Of a stretch of DNA of 64,000 nt, positions 1-12,461 are shown piece by piece (the stretch's first letter is position 1; each line of letters begins with the position of its first letter). The notes beneath the pieces were generated by a model, which worked only from the letters and a program-made list of their open reading frames with translations, had not been told where the DNA came from and searched no databases. Location of the stretch: NCBI RefSeq assembly GCF_029168945.1, contig NC_083603.1, positions 12,090,001 to 12,154,000 on the forward strand, in the 5' to 3' direction. Made by a program: the position numbers and the translations under genes. The stretch is from Cannabis sativa. Taxonomy: Eukaryota; Streptophyta; Magnoliopsida; Rosales; Cannabaceae.

Positions 1-1426
1 TTAAAGATTTCTTCCAGTGCTCCTCCAGACACTATTGATTTAGTGGATGACGAGGAGGTGCTGCCGGGAGAAGGTCAAGAAAAGGAATGGGGCTTTTCTG
101 AGGAAGTTGAAGAAGGTGCAGGAGGGCTCCGGGCTCTTCCTGAGGAAGTTGAAGAAGGTGAAGAAGAGCAAGAAATTGCTCTAATTCGCAAGCGTAAAGG
201 CAAAATGATTGCCCAGGAGGAGCCCAAGCAGCCTCGGAGGGCTGATACTCCGGCCCACGGTCTTGATGGTGGGGTCTCTCCCATGGAAGAATATACTGCC
301 CCTCCCAACATTGTGCTGACTCCGGTTCCTGGAGACGAGGCGAGACAGGAGCTCCGGATAGCTAAACACAACTACGCCATGGATGAATACTCCCAGGGGT
401 ATGCTGAGGTGGAAGCCCTTAGGAGGGTTCGGCGGGTTGAGGTGCAGAACACCATCAATAACCCGGAGTACCAGAATCCGTGGGACCTAAATTTGGACCC
501 CCTATCGGACTGGTTCGGTCGCTTCCTTGGGCCCACCTTAGCTCCCTTTGCTGCGGAGATGACCGGCGAGTTTGCGTCTCAGCTTACCCGGTGCGCGCCT
601 AAGCGGTTCGCTGCTTGTGCATCCTTGAACTCCATCTTCCAAGTCCAGGATCTCAGCCACTCCCTCACTGTGGTAAGTGTTTTGTAATTTTGTTTTTCCC
701 CTTATTCTTTTTTGGAGATTCTTTCTTATACTTGTATTATTTTTTTTTTAGCTTGCTGCCGAAGCTGGCCGTCTCTCCAAGAACATAATCAACCATGGTT
801 TCGTCCTGTTTGATTTTGGGGACATGAACGAAGTCAGGAAGGTTCTTCAGGATCTTACTGCTGAGAGGCAGCTTTACCAAGAGGCTGCTGAGCGCCGGGA
901 GGCCGCTGCCAAAGCTAATGAGGAAGAGGCTAAGCGGAGGGAAGCCCAGGCGGAGGCGATGATCCGGGAGGAGGCCCTGCGGAGAGACAGGCTGGAGGCC
1001 AAGCACCAAGAGGAGCTGAGGGTGGAAGGTGAGGCCACTGCAAAGGCCAGGCGGGAGGTTCGGGAGGCCAGGGAAGCCTTGGACGAGATGGTTGCCAAGG
1101 TGAGATCCTTAGAGGAAACTCACCAGGCAAACTTAGAGTCCAGGGCCACTCTGGCCGCGGAGCTGAAGGAGCTCAGGGACTTCAAGGAACAAGCCTCAAA
1201 GAAGGCAAAAAGGGCTGAGCTTCTTTCTCCCGTTTCCTGCGGCCGGTGCCCTAAGCGCTTCGACGATGGCGTCTTCATGGCTTGGTCTACCAATGACCAA
1301 AATATCAAGCTTACCTTCTACTCCAAACCTGAGGAGATGATTGCCAACTTTCGGGAGAAGAAGAAAAAGCTTGATGCCATGGTGGAGGCACGCATTGGAC
1401 CTCGTCTCCCTCCGCGCATTGATTAG
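1..1426 (+). CDS. Additional ORF antisense to the Tat retrotransposon (two exons, 5' end outside window)
   Basis: The frame is open from base 1 to 672 and resumes at 752-1426, ending in TAG. A GTAAGT donor at 673 and a pyrimidine-rich tract ending in AG at 750-751 define a phase-0 intron; removing it joins the two frames exactly. Exon 1 is acidic and Glu-rich at its start, then has an Asn/Pro/Trp-rich segment. Exon 2 is a long charged coiled coil (Glu/Ala/Arg heptads, about 842-1215) followed by a short globular tail rich in Lys. It lies beyond integrase on the opposite strand to pol. Tat-group elements are known to carry such extra ORFs, some matching the plant 'putative gypsy type transposon' family (Pfam PF04195); that domain would be upstream and is not visible. 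Function unknown. A host gene fragment is the main alternative. Confidence 0.72.
673..751 (+). other. Predicted spliceosomal intron of the antisense ORF
   Basis: 79 bases starting GTAAGT and ending in a run of T then AG, with higher AT content than both flanks. The exon 1 codon phase (GTG complete at 672) matches exon 2 (first codon at 752), so splicing yields one continuous frame while the unspliced reading stops at 685-687. It is short but within the usual range for plant introns. Confidence 0.7.
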
Positions 1427-1594
1427 GCCACTCGAGATTAACCCAGTACAACCAGGATTTCACCCACTTCTCTCTTTTTTTTTATATATATATTTTTGTT
1501 TATATACAGCTATTTTGAGACAATACATTTATATAGCTGTTTTTATTTAGAGGGAGACAATTTCTAAGGCCTGTCCCCGGGCCATTTGTATATA

Positions 1595-1752
1595 TTTTGA
1601 CCTGCCCTTTAGGGCTAGGATATTTATACGTGATCTTTTTTGATGCACATATTTCTCTTTTTGACCTGTCCTTTGGATCAGGATTTTTATACTTATGCTT
1701 TTTATTTTTGTGCATACTCTTTTTGACCTGCCCTTTGGGTCAGGATATTTTA
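1595..1752. repeat. Three imperfect tandem units, about 63 bp
   Basis: Units begin at 1595, 1659 and 1721, each with TTTTGACCTG followed by a CCTTT and AGGAT segment. The third is partial. They lie in the gap between the stop of the antisense ORF and the end of Tat integrase. The rest of 1427-1942 is T-rich non-coding DNA that would be 3' untranslated sequence for both opposed genes. Confidence 0.7.
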
Positions 1753-1942
1753 CTTAGTTTGTTTTCTATCTGTCCGTGCGGTATACCCTAGTACCCCCTG
1801 AATGGCATAGAAACTTTGTTTTTAAGGCACTCAGTTTTATTCAACATGTGGAGGATGTATACATTTAGACGGTACAAACTCTTTAAACAAAGTCTAAGTT
1901 ACATTCTTGGCTATTGGTAATATTTTCTGAGGTGATCGGCAT

Positions 1943-2428
1943 TCAGGCTCTTGGCACAATGGTTCCATCCATTCTTTTTAGCTTGTAAGTGCCTGAGCCG
2001 ATTTCGTCCCCGATTTTATATGGTCCTTCCCAATTTGGCCCAAGTACCCCCACTCCGGGTTCCTGGGTGGCTGGGAAGACTCTTCTTAGGACCATATCCC
2101 CAATAGCAAATTTTCTGTTTTTAACTTTAGAGTTAAAATACTTGGTCACCTTCTTTTGATAAGCTGCCATCCGTATTTGAGACTCGTCCCGGAGTTCTTC
2201 AACTTGATCCAAGGCTTCTTGAAGCAAAGCCTGATTCGTGGCTGGATCGTAAGTCGTTCTCCTGTGGGACGGGAATAACGTTTTTACCGGGACCATCGCT
2301 TCACAACCGTACGCCATTGAGAAAGGCGAGTGACCGGTCGTGGTTCTGGGGGTCGTCCGGTAGGCCCATAACACTCTAGGCAACTCTTCAGGCCAGTTGT
2401 TTTTGCAGGCCAGTAGCTTTTTCTTCAA
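1943..2428 (-). pseudogene. Tat integrase C-terminal region
   Basis: About 160 residues continuing the integrase after a frameshift near 2430. It contains the WAYRTTPR segment and the MAYG segment typical of the region after the catalytic core of Ty3/gypsy integrases, then a basic stretch and a GPY/F-like motif (GPNWEGPYKI). It ends 'GTIVPRA' at a stop. No chromodomain follows, as expected for a non-chromovirus Tat element. It is out of frame with the core upstream, so this copy cannot make intact integrase. Confidence 0.85.
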
Positions 2429-4211
2429 GGATTTTATTGACTGCTTCCGCTTGACCGTTTGTTTGAGGTCTGGCCACCGCGGAGAAGCTTTTCACTACTC
2501 CGTGTTGGTTGCAGAAGTCAGTAAATTCCTCGCAATCGAATTGCTTTCCATTGTCAGAGACTATTTTGTGAGGCAAGCCATATCGACATACTATGTTTTT
2601 GATAACAAAGTCCAGTGCTTTTTTAGCAGTTATGGTCTTCATGGGCTCAGCCTCCGTCCATTTTGTGAAGTAGTCTACTGCTACTATTGCATACTTTACT
2701 CCTCCTTTTCCTGTTGGCAGGGACCCGATAAGATCTATTCCCCATACCGCGAAGGGCCAGGGACTAGTCATCAGGGTGATTTCATTTGGAGGAGCTCTCG
2801 GTATGTTCGCGAACCTTTGACACGAATCACACTTTTGGACGTAGTCTATGCAATCTTTTTTCATTGTTGGCCAGAAGTACCCCTGTCTCAATATTTTCTT
2901 TGAGAGACTGGGTCCTCCCGTATGATCTCCACAGAACCCTTCGTGGACCTCTAGCATGATTTGTCTAGCTTCAGGGTCCGATACACACCTTAAATAAGGC
3001 ATGCTGAGTCCTCTTCGGTAGAGAATTTGATCCATCATTACATAGCGATGAGCTTGATACTGAATCTTCCGAGACAGTGCCCTTTCTTGGGGCAACTCAC
3101 CTTTTGTTATGTATTTTATGATGGGGACCATCCAGCTGGGTTCTTGCCCAACCGTTATCGTGGTCTCTTTTATTTTGATGCTTGGCTCTGCCAAGCGTTC
3201 CACTGGTACTACCCCCAACTCTTCGATTTCGCTATCTGAGGCTAACTTTGCCAGACAGTCCGCGTGAGCATTCTTTTCCCGGGGGATTCTTTCTATTTTG
3301 TAGTCCGTGAACTCATGGAGTAGTTCCCGGACTATTGTTACGTACGCGGCCATTCGCTCGCCGCGTGTTTGGTATTCTCCGGATATCTGGTTTACGACCA
3401 GTTGGGAATCACTATAGACTTCCACTCTTTTGGCTCCTACAACTTTTGCTAATTTCAGTCCTGCTATTAGGGCTTCATATTCGGCCTCATTGTTTGAAGC
3501 TGCGAAGTCGAACCGTAGGGCCGCCTGGAGTCGCAGTCCGGTTGGTGATATCATCGCCACTCCGGCTCCGGAACCATTTTCATTGGAGGCTCCGTCTACA
3601 AATACTCTCCATGTGGGGATTGGCGGTACCGGCATATTCGCGGTAGCCTCGGCTTCGTTACATTCAGTAATGAAGTCCGCCAAGGCTTGGCCTTTTATAG
3701 AAATTCGGGGTATGTAGTACAAGTCGAATTGACTTAGCTCCATTGCCCACTTGAGGAGCCTTCCGGATGCTTCAGGTTTTTGGAGGACTTGCCGGAGCGG
3801 GTGGTTGGTCAGTATCTTGATCGAATGTGCTTGGAAGTATGGCCTCAATTTCCTTGACCCCATCAGGAGGCAAAAAACCAGCTTTTCAATGACTGGGTAT
3901 CTTGCTTCGGCTCCTATCATGCGCTTACTGACATAGTACACAGGATGCTGAGTTTTCTCTTCTTCCCGGACTAGGGCAGCGCTGACCGCGTGTTCGGAGA
4001 CAGCCAAATATAGAAATAGGTCTTCTCCGAGAACGGGTTTCGATAGGATAGGAGGCTTGGCCATGTGCTCTTTTAGTTTTTTGAATGCCTCCTCGCACTC
4101 GTCCGACCACTCAAACTTTTGGCATTTCTTCAATATATTGAAGAAGGGTATGCACTTGTCCGTGCACCGTGAGATGAAGCGGCTTAAGGCAGCTACCTTT
4201 CCAGTCAGGCT
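2388..4211 (-). pseudogene. Tat pol: RNase H, archaeal-type RNase H and integrase core
   Basis: Counting from the Met at 4133, residues 1-150 are the Ty3-type RNase H region after RT. Residues 175-300 form a second RNase H with acidic residues D180, E218, D242 and D292, the archaeal-type domain of Tat/Ogre elements. Integrase follows: the HHCC finger (H397, H404, C435, C438) and the catalytic triad D467, D527, E563, with D35E spacing. These acidic residues are intact, although the frame ends at 2388 through a frameshift before the C-terminal region. It is in frame with the RT part upstream, separated from it by TAG at 4212-4214. Confidence 0.9.
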
Positions 4212-5332
4212 CTACACATCTTTATGCTTTTTGGGGGATGGCATGCTCAGGAGAGCCTGGATTTTTTCCGGATTTGCCTCAATCCCTCTTTGGCTGACGA
4301 TGAAGCCCAGAAACTTTCCTGACTTGACCCCAAAGGTGCATTTCTTTGGGTTGAGCTTCATGCCGTATCTCCGGACCACTTCGAAGCATTCCTCTAAGTC
4401 GCTTGCATGGCTGTTGCATGCTTTGGACTTGACGAGCATGTCGTCTACATAAACCTCCATATTTCGCCCCAGGAGGCCTTTAAACATCCGGTTAACCATT
4501 CTCTGGTAGGTTGCTCTGGCGTTTTTCAGTCCGAAGGGCATGACTAAGTAACAGTATACCCCCTTATCGGTCCTGAAGCTAGTGCACTCCTGGTCTGTCG
4601 TATGCATTTTTATTTGATTGTACCCAGCATAGGCGTCCATGAAGGATAGCAGTTTGAACCCAGAAGTGGCATCTACCATCTGGTCGATCCTGGGCAGCGG
4701 GAAGCAGTCCTTCGGATAAGCTTTGTTTAAATCAGTGAAATCTATACAAACTCGCCAAGTTCTGTTCGGCTTGGGCACCAGGACCGGATTGGCTAGCCAC
4801 TCCGGATAGTATACGTCGCGGATCATGCCGTTAGTCAAAAGTTTGTCCACCTCTTTCTCCAGAGCCTCGGCTTTCACCGAGTCGAGCGGGCGTCGCTTTT
4901 GCTGGACGGGGGGCATGTCCGGATTGACGTTGAGTACGTGGGTGATGACATGAGGGCTTATGCCAGTCATGTCTTCTTGGCGCCATGCAAGATGTCGATG
5001 GCGCCCTTCAGTGTTTTTATTATTTTTTCTTTTTCCTCCGGATCTAGGTTCTTCCCCAGTCGGAGTACTTTGGTGGAGTCGAGGTCGCACACTGATAATT
5101 CCTCGACATCCTCCATTGGTTCCACAATTCTTTCGGACCCCACACGGGGGTCTAACTCATCTTCTTCAGCCACTTCTGGCTCAACTGACTCCCGGACCAT
5201 TAGAACGGGCAGGTGGGTTGCGACATTGTAACATTGTCTTGCTTCCCCCTGGTTTCCCCTCATCGTTCCGATCTCGGCTTCTCGGGTAGGGAACTTTAGG
5301 CACAGGTGCCGAATAAAGTCTACCAAGGCCGG
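4212..5332 (-). pseudogene. Tat pol: reverse transcriptase region
   Basis: 5332-4967 encodes the linker between protease and RT; after a frameshift near 4975 the RT continues from about 4980 to a TAG at 4212. Seen are the primer-grip region (VCIDFTDLNKAYPKD), the MDAYAGYNQI block with its catalytic Asp, MPFGLKNA, and the active-site box YVDDM (genome about 4440-4451). All core RT blocks are present. The terminal stop sits in the connection to RNase H, where related elements usually read through, so it is probably a nonsense mutation of a Gln codon (inference). Confidence 0.9.
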
Positions 5333-5335
5333 TCA

Positions 5336-7878
5336 GCCGAGGATCGCGTTGTAAGCTGTCGGACAGTCCACCACTACGAAAGTGCAGTATTTAAATGTGC
5401 TCTAGGGGGTGTCCGGGCACAAGGTGACTGGGAGCCTTACTTTTCCCATTGGGATAAGTGTCGTCCCGTTAAACCCTGTGAGCTGGGACCCACTAGGCGA
5501 GAGGTCCCGGTCTGTCAAGCCTATTGCGGTGAAGGCTTCCTTGAAGAGTAAGTTCACGAAACTTCCATTGTCAATTAAGACTCTGGCCACCACTTTATTT
5601 GCGATGGGGGTCTCTATGACCAATGGGTCGTGATGAGGGAAGCGCACTGTCTTGGCGTCTTCTTCCGTGAATGTGATGGGTTGGTCCATCAGCCGGGGCC
5701 TTTGAGCTGGGAGTTGAGTAACTTCCCAAACCTCATTGTGTTTCGCGGCCCCTGCGTATCGTTTAAGCTCCTTGCGAGTAGTTCCTCCGATATGAGGACC
5801 TCCGGAGATCATGGCTACCCTCCCATTAGGCCTGGGCGGCAGACCGGGGATGTGTTGGGCGTCGCCCGTGGGAGCAGCTGGAGCTAATGCCCCCGCTGTA
5901 CCCCCCGGTGTTCCCTGAGGCATGCCCACAGTTGCCTGGCCCGGATTAAGGTGGGGCAACCTATTTTTGATCCACTCGTAGAGGTGGCCTAACCGGATTA
6001 GGTTCTCAATCTCGTCCTTGAGATTCTTGCATTCATTGGTGCTATGACCGATGTCGTTGTGGTACTCGCATCTTTTGCTCGGATCTCTCCGGGAGCTATC
6101 CTTGTACAACGGTTGTGGCCTCCGGTAGTGTGTATTTTTCCTAGTAGCAAAGTACACACGCTCTTGGGAGTCCGACAGCTCCGTGTATTGAGTGTATTGG
6201 GGGGTGTACACCCTTTTCTGGCGCTTCTCCCCCATCCGGGTGCTACCCTTGGAGGACCTTTTACTCCTCGAGCCCAGGGAAGGGCCTGCCAAGCTAGCAA
6301 CCGGAGCAGAGTGCGAAGGAGTTTGTCCATTTATTCCGGACGGGTTGCCGAAATGGGATGATGCTGGCGCCAAGGCCTGGCTCTGACTATATCCGGGGGT
6401 AGTAGAGAATTGTATGCCACTTGCTTGCGGAGTTGCGGTCAGGGTAATACCCGAGGACGATACTCCGGGCGTATATCCTGCTATCCCGGTGGGATAATAT
6501 CCTCCGTAAGCCACGATTTGGGCTTCTTCGAAGTTGATATATTTTTGGACTCTCTTCTGGAAGTCTTGAAGGCTAGCGGCCCCTTCTTGCTGTAGTTCAT
6601 TCCAGAAAGGAGTCCCAGTGCGGATGACTGCTTGGAGTAGCGCAAGCTGTTGTCCGTCATCAACTTTCTTGGTTTTCGAGGCTTCCTCTCGGAACCTCTT
6701 TATATAATTCTTCAAGGTCTCGGTGGGCAGTTGCTTGATATTAGTCAAGGCACTGACCTCCAGGTTGACCTTTCTTGCGGCGACAAACTGTCTCTGGAAG
6801 TTGGTCTGTAGCTTGTTCCAACAGCCCACAGATCCTGGTTCCAATTTTTTGAACCATTCCTCCGCGGACCCACTTAGAGTAAGCGGGAAGCACAGACATT
6901 TGGCGTCATTGCTGACCCTCATGACCGTCATGACACGGTTGAACCGTGACAAGTGGTCGCTAGGATCGGAGTTCTCGGTATAAGCTGCCATTTCGGGCAT
7001 CTTGAAGTTCTTAGGGAGCTCCGCCTCTAAGATGTGCTTAGCACATGGCTCCCGATCCTCGCTGTCTGAGTCGGAGTCATCTCCTTTCTGTCTCCGGGAG
7101 ACTCGGGCAATGTCTTTTCGAAGTATGGCGAGTTCTTCCATAATTCCTTCATTTAATGTACCCGTGGAGACCGCGGGTTCGTATCTTTTTTGGTCAAGGT
7201 GATCTCGGAGATCACCTTGGTTCCCATTGATTTGATTTCTCAGATCGACAGGAGGACACCTCTGTCCTCTTCTCCCTCTACCCCCGTGTTCTTGGTGCAC
7301 GAAAACGCTCTTTCGGTCCTCTCGATCCTGAGGGCCAAAGCTCTCTTTTTGGGGCTTGCCCCTCTGCGGACCTTTCCCTTTAGGGAAATCTGAGCGGACC
7401 TTTCGCGGATCCTGCGCCTTTTTCTTTCGCCCTGGGGTAGAGGTAGGGTTTTTTGTTTGGTTCCCTTCAGCAGGGTACCTTATAGGGCTAGGCTCCCTAG
7501 ATTTCTGCTGTTGGGAGCTAGGCGAGGACGTCGCTGGTTCCTTGCCAAGTCGAGCGGTCATTGCCTTGGGGTGCACGTGAATGCCAGCTGCCTCCATGGC
7601 TTTTTGCATGGCCAGCATCACTTCTTGCATTTTCTGGTTTTGCGCTTTCTGAGCTTCGATCTCGGCTTCGTGATCGATAGCTTTTTGTCTGAGAAGCACC
7701 AATTCCGAGTAACTACCTTCGTCGTAGGCATACTCATCGAGGTTTCCCTCGTAGTCATCATCTGGAATTCCTTCCTCTTCCTCGGAACCCTCAGCTGCTC
7801 TTGAGGCTACATCTTCGTTATCGGGTCTTGAGCATCTTCAAGAGGGCGAGGCTGACGAGTACTTCTAGTCTCCACCAT
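5336..7878 (-). pseudogene. Tat gag and protease
   Basis: The likely original start is the ATG at 7876-7878 (MVETRSTRQ...), but a frameshift near 7810 breaks it; the long open frame runs from 7702 to 5402. The first about 220 residues are charged and low-complexity. A capsid-type gag domain follows (FKKLEPGSVGCWNKL, then FREEASKTK). Next comes a Cys/His segment (CEYHNDIGHSTNEC) before an RLGHLYEWI motif common in Tat gag. The aspartic protease near residue 700 reads VLIDNGSFVNLLF, so the usual D-S/T-G is D-N-G. The stop at 5402-5404 interrupts the protease and a second at 5333-5335 follows in the same frame. Confidence 0.86.
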
Positions 7879-7940
7879 GTTTGTGAAGTCAAGTGTTCGT
7901 TTACAGTGGCTTTCTTCAGCTCTCAATGAAAGCACCAAAA

Positions 7941-8717
7941 TGTTGACCGAGGTTTTCGGCAACTAATAAAATATTATAAAATTACTGAGCTGTAAGAAAG
8001 TGAGAGAAGGATTTTTACGTGGTTGGGGTGTTAATGAGCCTTAGTCCACGAGTCTTTATTATTTATGGATGTCTTTAATACAGAGAATGTATTTGGGGAG
8101 TGTTTCACCCTTATAAATACAGAGAATGTTCTTGGTGAGTATTTACTCTACTTGCTCATATGCAGCCCAAGATTCTCGATCCCATTTAATGAGCTTTGAG
8201 GGGGTATTTATAGTATTTTTGGTGGGGTGATCCCTAGAATTATCCTTACAAGTGTATCTGTAAGTATCCATAAAGTTGGGCATTCCCAATGAATATACCA
8301 TGGGTAATGCATGGTCAAATTCCTAGGTGCCGTAGGGTCTTTATGTGGAATGTCCTTATTGTCTTTTGACTGATGTGACTCTTCACAGTGTAGCCGTCGC
8401 TAGACTTAAATGATCATTACTGTGCCGCTGTTGGTTGGAGGTTATGCCGTCAGACTTTATTGCGTGTAGCAGTCCCAACACGCTTCCTCCCCTGCGGCAT
8501 TTAATGCGACTTGATTGCTCAGGAGAAGCCTGACACCTCGCGGAGATGCCTTAGCGTTATTCGAGCTTCCGGGAGCATATAGAGTTCCATGTGCCTTCTC
8601 CAGGGGCTACGTCCTGGACGCTACCTTATGGCATAAAGACTTAGCAAATATTGTAAATTGCTTGATCCACGTGTCCTTATCTGGTTGGTCCACGTATATT
8701 GGGCAAAATCAGGGGCA
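7941..8717 (-). repeat. 5' LTR of the Tat element
   Basis: On the plus strand it starts TGTTGACCGAGG and ends AGGGGCA, so in element orientation it runs TGCCCC...GGTCAACA, with TG/CA ends. It directly precedes a leader whose first bases in element sense are TTTTGGTGCTTTCATTGAGA, about 60 bp before the gag start. The outer boundary is inferred, because the partner LTR is outside the window. The small open frame inside it is not a gene. Confidence 0.68.
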
Positions 8718-9166
8718 AGAAGTATGTTTAATAAATAGAAAATAAAATAAACATATATATACAAAGTATTTTATATTATTAGTATGTTTATTATACTTGT
8801 AAACATAAAAATAGACATAGACAATTTATACTATACTAAAATAAGTATATTTTTTTTTCTATTGTTTCTATATATTGATTATTTTCTAATGAATTAGTGA
8901 ACGAATTTTCTATTGAAGATAATTCTTACATCAAAAAATAAATAAACAAACATAACTTTATAAACTCCAAAAATTATTTAATTAGAAAAAATAAATATAT
9001 ATTATTTATTTTCTAAAAAATTACTAAAAAATAAATATAACACACATAGAGTGATATAATAAACTTATGTGAATATTATTATTTTCTTTATTAAATTAGT
9101 ATGTTTAATTAATAGAAAATAAAATAAACACATATATAAAATGTTTTTATATTATTGGTATGTTTT
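8718..9166. other. AT-rich spacer with a spaced direct repeat
   Basis: No gene seen. A segment at about 8723-8830 is repeated, diverged, at about 9101-9166, where it breaks off in the middle of a TATGTTT stretch. The rest of the repeat reappears at about 19999-20040. It therefore marks the target site of a 10.8-kb insertion. Confidence 0.55.
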
Positions 9167-10416
9167 GGAAAAAAAAAACAGAAAAATACAAAAAAGGAAA
9201 AAAAATTACAAAAATACTCGGGGCCGGCCCATTAAACATTTTTACAGTCCACATACAAATATTTACAAAAATACCACATGCACTAAGCCTTCAGCTGTAA
9301 AGAGCGAACGTTGAAGATGAACATACCTCAATCGTTTCAAAACCGCAAAACAACCAAAATGAAACCAAAACGAGGAAAATACAACCATTAATTCTGGTGA
9401 AATCAACTGGAAAAGAAGACCTGCAATGATCTAAACAGAAAATGACGAAAAAAATCAAAAAACTGTGAAGAAACTGAAATTACACATTTGTTTTCTGTTT
9501 TATTCGATCAAAACAACTCCCCCTAATATCTAAATCTAGATTCATGAAATGTAGATCTGTAACAAACAGAGATCTGGAGCTCCCACCAAATATAAAACAA
9601 TGTATGATGTGAAAAATTTTAAAAAAATCTCATAAATAATACATCTACGTTATATACAGTTGCATTTTGATTGATTACTAGTTTCCAATATAAATATATT
9701 TTTTTAAAAACACAATAAGAAGAGTAAAATCGAATTAAGGTACAACTAGTTATATATAAGTCTGTTTATTTTTTGTTTTGGTTGCCTTATAGTTGCATTA
9801 TAGTTGCATTATCGTTTTATGATAGTTTATATATTATGCAGGAATTTTATTTGACAGGGACTAAGAAATAGTAGTTATACATAGTAAGTTTTGTGCAAAT
9901 AGTTTCATATTAGTTTTATAATGAAATAACATATGCAAGTAGCAAAACTATAATAAAACTACAAAACAACTGTATATAAACTAAAATACAAGAAAAACTC
10001 TTTGAACATCAACATCCATGATAAATCTCATTGTTACCCATTGATGATATAAAAATGGACAAGAAACAACTAGATAAAAAACATATTAAAAAAAAATACA
10101 TACAGAAGGTGTTTACACTATTAAAAAACTATGAAAAACTATTACAAAATGAGAAATCAATTAACACAAAACCCACAAAAGTTGAATATGAAAAAATTTC
10201 AAAAATAGGGGAAAACCAAAAAGAAACCGAAAACAAACCTCGGTTCGAACATCAACACCAACATTAGCTTTTTTCCCAGAAACGTCTTCGGCCATGATCA
10301 ACTTCAACCTTCCTTTTCCTATTCTCAGAAGTTGGGGAAATTTTCTAAGAAATATAAACTTTAAATTTCTTCTTCACAGGTCCACGACCCCCGTTTCAAT
10401 ACAGATGGAGCAAAGT

Positions 10417-12461
10417 TGTAAAGCCCTAATGCTAAGGCACGCTACAGTGCTTTTTCAATTATTGTGCAATCTTTGCTAATCAAAGAAATTCCTCGAAAAA
10501 CGTGTCAAATAAAAACTTTTGCATTAAATACTAAACTTTGTAATTTAATAAAATATTTACAAGTGCCGGGATCCCGATTTTTAAAACTTTATAAAATTTA
10601 CTTTTCAAGCATACATTCCAAAATACACAGAGTTACAGGTCGCACATCGACTTTCAAAATACAACTCCCAGATGTCCCGAGACCGAACACTCCAGGTCGC
10701 GCCGCTTGACATGTACAATCTCACCCGAGCTCGGGTTCACTCTTGTTCAGCCTTCGCCTTTCCTTTACCTACACATGGAAGCAGAAACTGTGAGTCAACA
10801 AACTCAGTAAGAAATGCATATAACATATCATATAATTTCTGACCTGTAAATAGGCGCCCATACACCTATTTACAGAGCTTAACAGATAAGTATGAACGTT
10901 TAATACCAGGGTTCAACCACTATACCACATACACATCGTACCTCACTGTACGAGTGTTGGTAGGGTTTATCCCGATCACTGAGTAACACTGAGTGATGTA
11001 CCACACACCTTGGCATTTTCCCAGGCTTGTGTTGGTATCACTGTATCGTACTCATAATCACAACAATCACTGTACCAATACACTCTATAACTTATTCATA
11101 CAAGTGTTGGTAGTGTTTAACATAATTCAAGCATGCATATATAAACACATATACATACATTCAGATAATCACATCATACATTATACACAGTTCTTACCTG
11201 TTTTCCGAATTCAAGTGTGTTGGCCGACCTGAACGGAATTCTCGTGCTAGATGGATGCCCTAATCACATATTGAAACCAGGTAAGCCACATGATTAAAAC
11301 CCTAATCCCGGTGAAACCAAAACCAAAACCCTAGGTTCTGCTATACTCTAAAGGGGTTATTCTAACTCTGGAAATGGGGAAACACCCAACCGAGGCACCA
11401 AAATGGCAAAAATTGAGAAAATGAAAGGCCCGGGGAACCCTGCCAAAACCGGCTAGCCGGTTTTTGTGGCACTGGCCGGTTTGCACCAGTATTCCCCAAA
11501 CTTTTCATTTGTTGCTCAATTCTTCACCAATTGCCATGAAACCTTCCAGAGCTCCTATTCAATGTACAAACAATATAATCCAGCCAGTAATTCACAGAAC
11601 AAAACAATAAATGTCAACTTGCCATTAAAGCTTAAAGCTTGAACTCAAAGCTTAAAATTGCACAAAACTAACAACCAATCTCTAAACCAGCTACCATGAA
11701 CTAAAATTAAGCCAAACAAACCCTAAAATTCGAACTAAGCAAACCTCAAACCCTAACAGCCCCTATAACCCAAAATCACTTCTTGAAACCAAAATACAAC
11801 TTCATGAACTTGAAAAAGAAAGGAGCTAGGGTTACCTTAGTTATTTTTCCTTGAATCCTTGGTTGAAAATACAGAAAATTATGAAGAATAATTGAGTTTT
11901 CCTTCTGGTTTGTGAGGGCCGAACACCAAGAGAGAGAAAGGAGAAATGATTTCTCTAATTTTAATTTCTTTTTCAAAATAAAACCCCTTTTCATTCAATT
12001 ATATTAAAATAAAATAGGTGTCATCACCCAAGGCTGCCACCTAACCCTCATTTAACCAATTTACTAATGACTAAAATGCCCTTAAGATTACAACTTAGGT
12101 ATTTTTAAAGCTAGGGGTAAAATGGTCAATTTCCATAACCCCGCTCAATCCCGATAAAATATTTTCTCTAAAATATTTCCCAATATGAAATAAGGTTCTA
12201 AACTTACCCATGTGATCAATCTAGCCATCCATCGCATTTTCCGTTGTCGCCGAGCAAAAATTACAAAAATAACATATTACACATATAAGCTAGATAATAC
12301 CCCTAGAGTTTAATAAAATCTCTGAAATTGAGAAATTATAACTCTAATATTTATTTCTAAATATTGGGGTCCACAAATAAATTAATTCACAAATAATAAT
12401 CAAATAATAAAAATTAGTGCTAATTGCCTTTACTAATCCATATACTAGAGCGGTCATTACA
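10417..12461 (-). repeat. Chromovirus 3' LTR (left copy)
   Basis: Plus-strand ends TGTAAAGCCC and GGTCATTACA. It is nearly identical to 17383-19423. It contains the palindrome CGGGATCCCG at 10567-10576 and a TGTACAATC segment (about 10712) that is part of an inverted repeat with the element leader. Short plus-strand frames inside both copies recur simply because the LTRs are duplicates. Confidence 0.96.

Larger units (their letters stand above)
1..8717 (-). mobile_element. Tat-lineage Ty3/gypsy LTR retrotransposon, 3' end outside window
   Basis: Reading leftwards from the LTR at 7941-8717 come a leader, gag, protease, RT, RNase H, a second archaeal-type RNase H, integrase, a non-coding stretch and an opposite-strand ORF. 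The second RNase H domain and the opposite-strand ORF beyond integrase are hallmarks of the Tat/Ogre/Retand group of plant Ty3/gypsy elements. The 3' LTR must lie left of base 1. Coding capacity is lost through at least three in-frame stops (5402-5404, 5333-5335, 4212-4214) and frameshifts near 7810, 4975 and 2430. Lineage is inferred from domain order and motifs. Confidence 0.88.

Noticed and set aside
8515..8745. 76-residue plus-strand frame
   Set aside because: Lies across the Tat LTR and its edge; no protein family recognised.
10031..10267. Lys-rich 78-residue frame
   Set aside because: Composition is that of A-rich DNA, with no motif and no partner frame; probably chance.
10464..11232. 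Short plus-strand frames in the chromovirus LTR
   Set aside because: They recur at 17430-18194 only because the two LTRs are copies; no family similarity.
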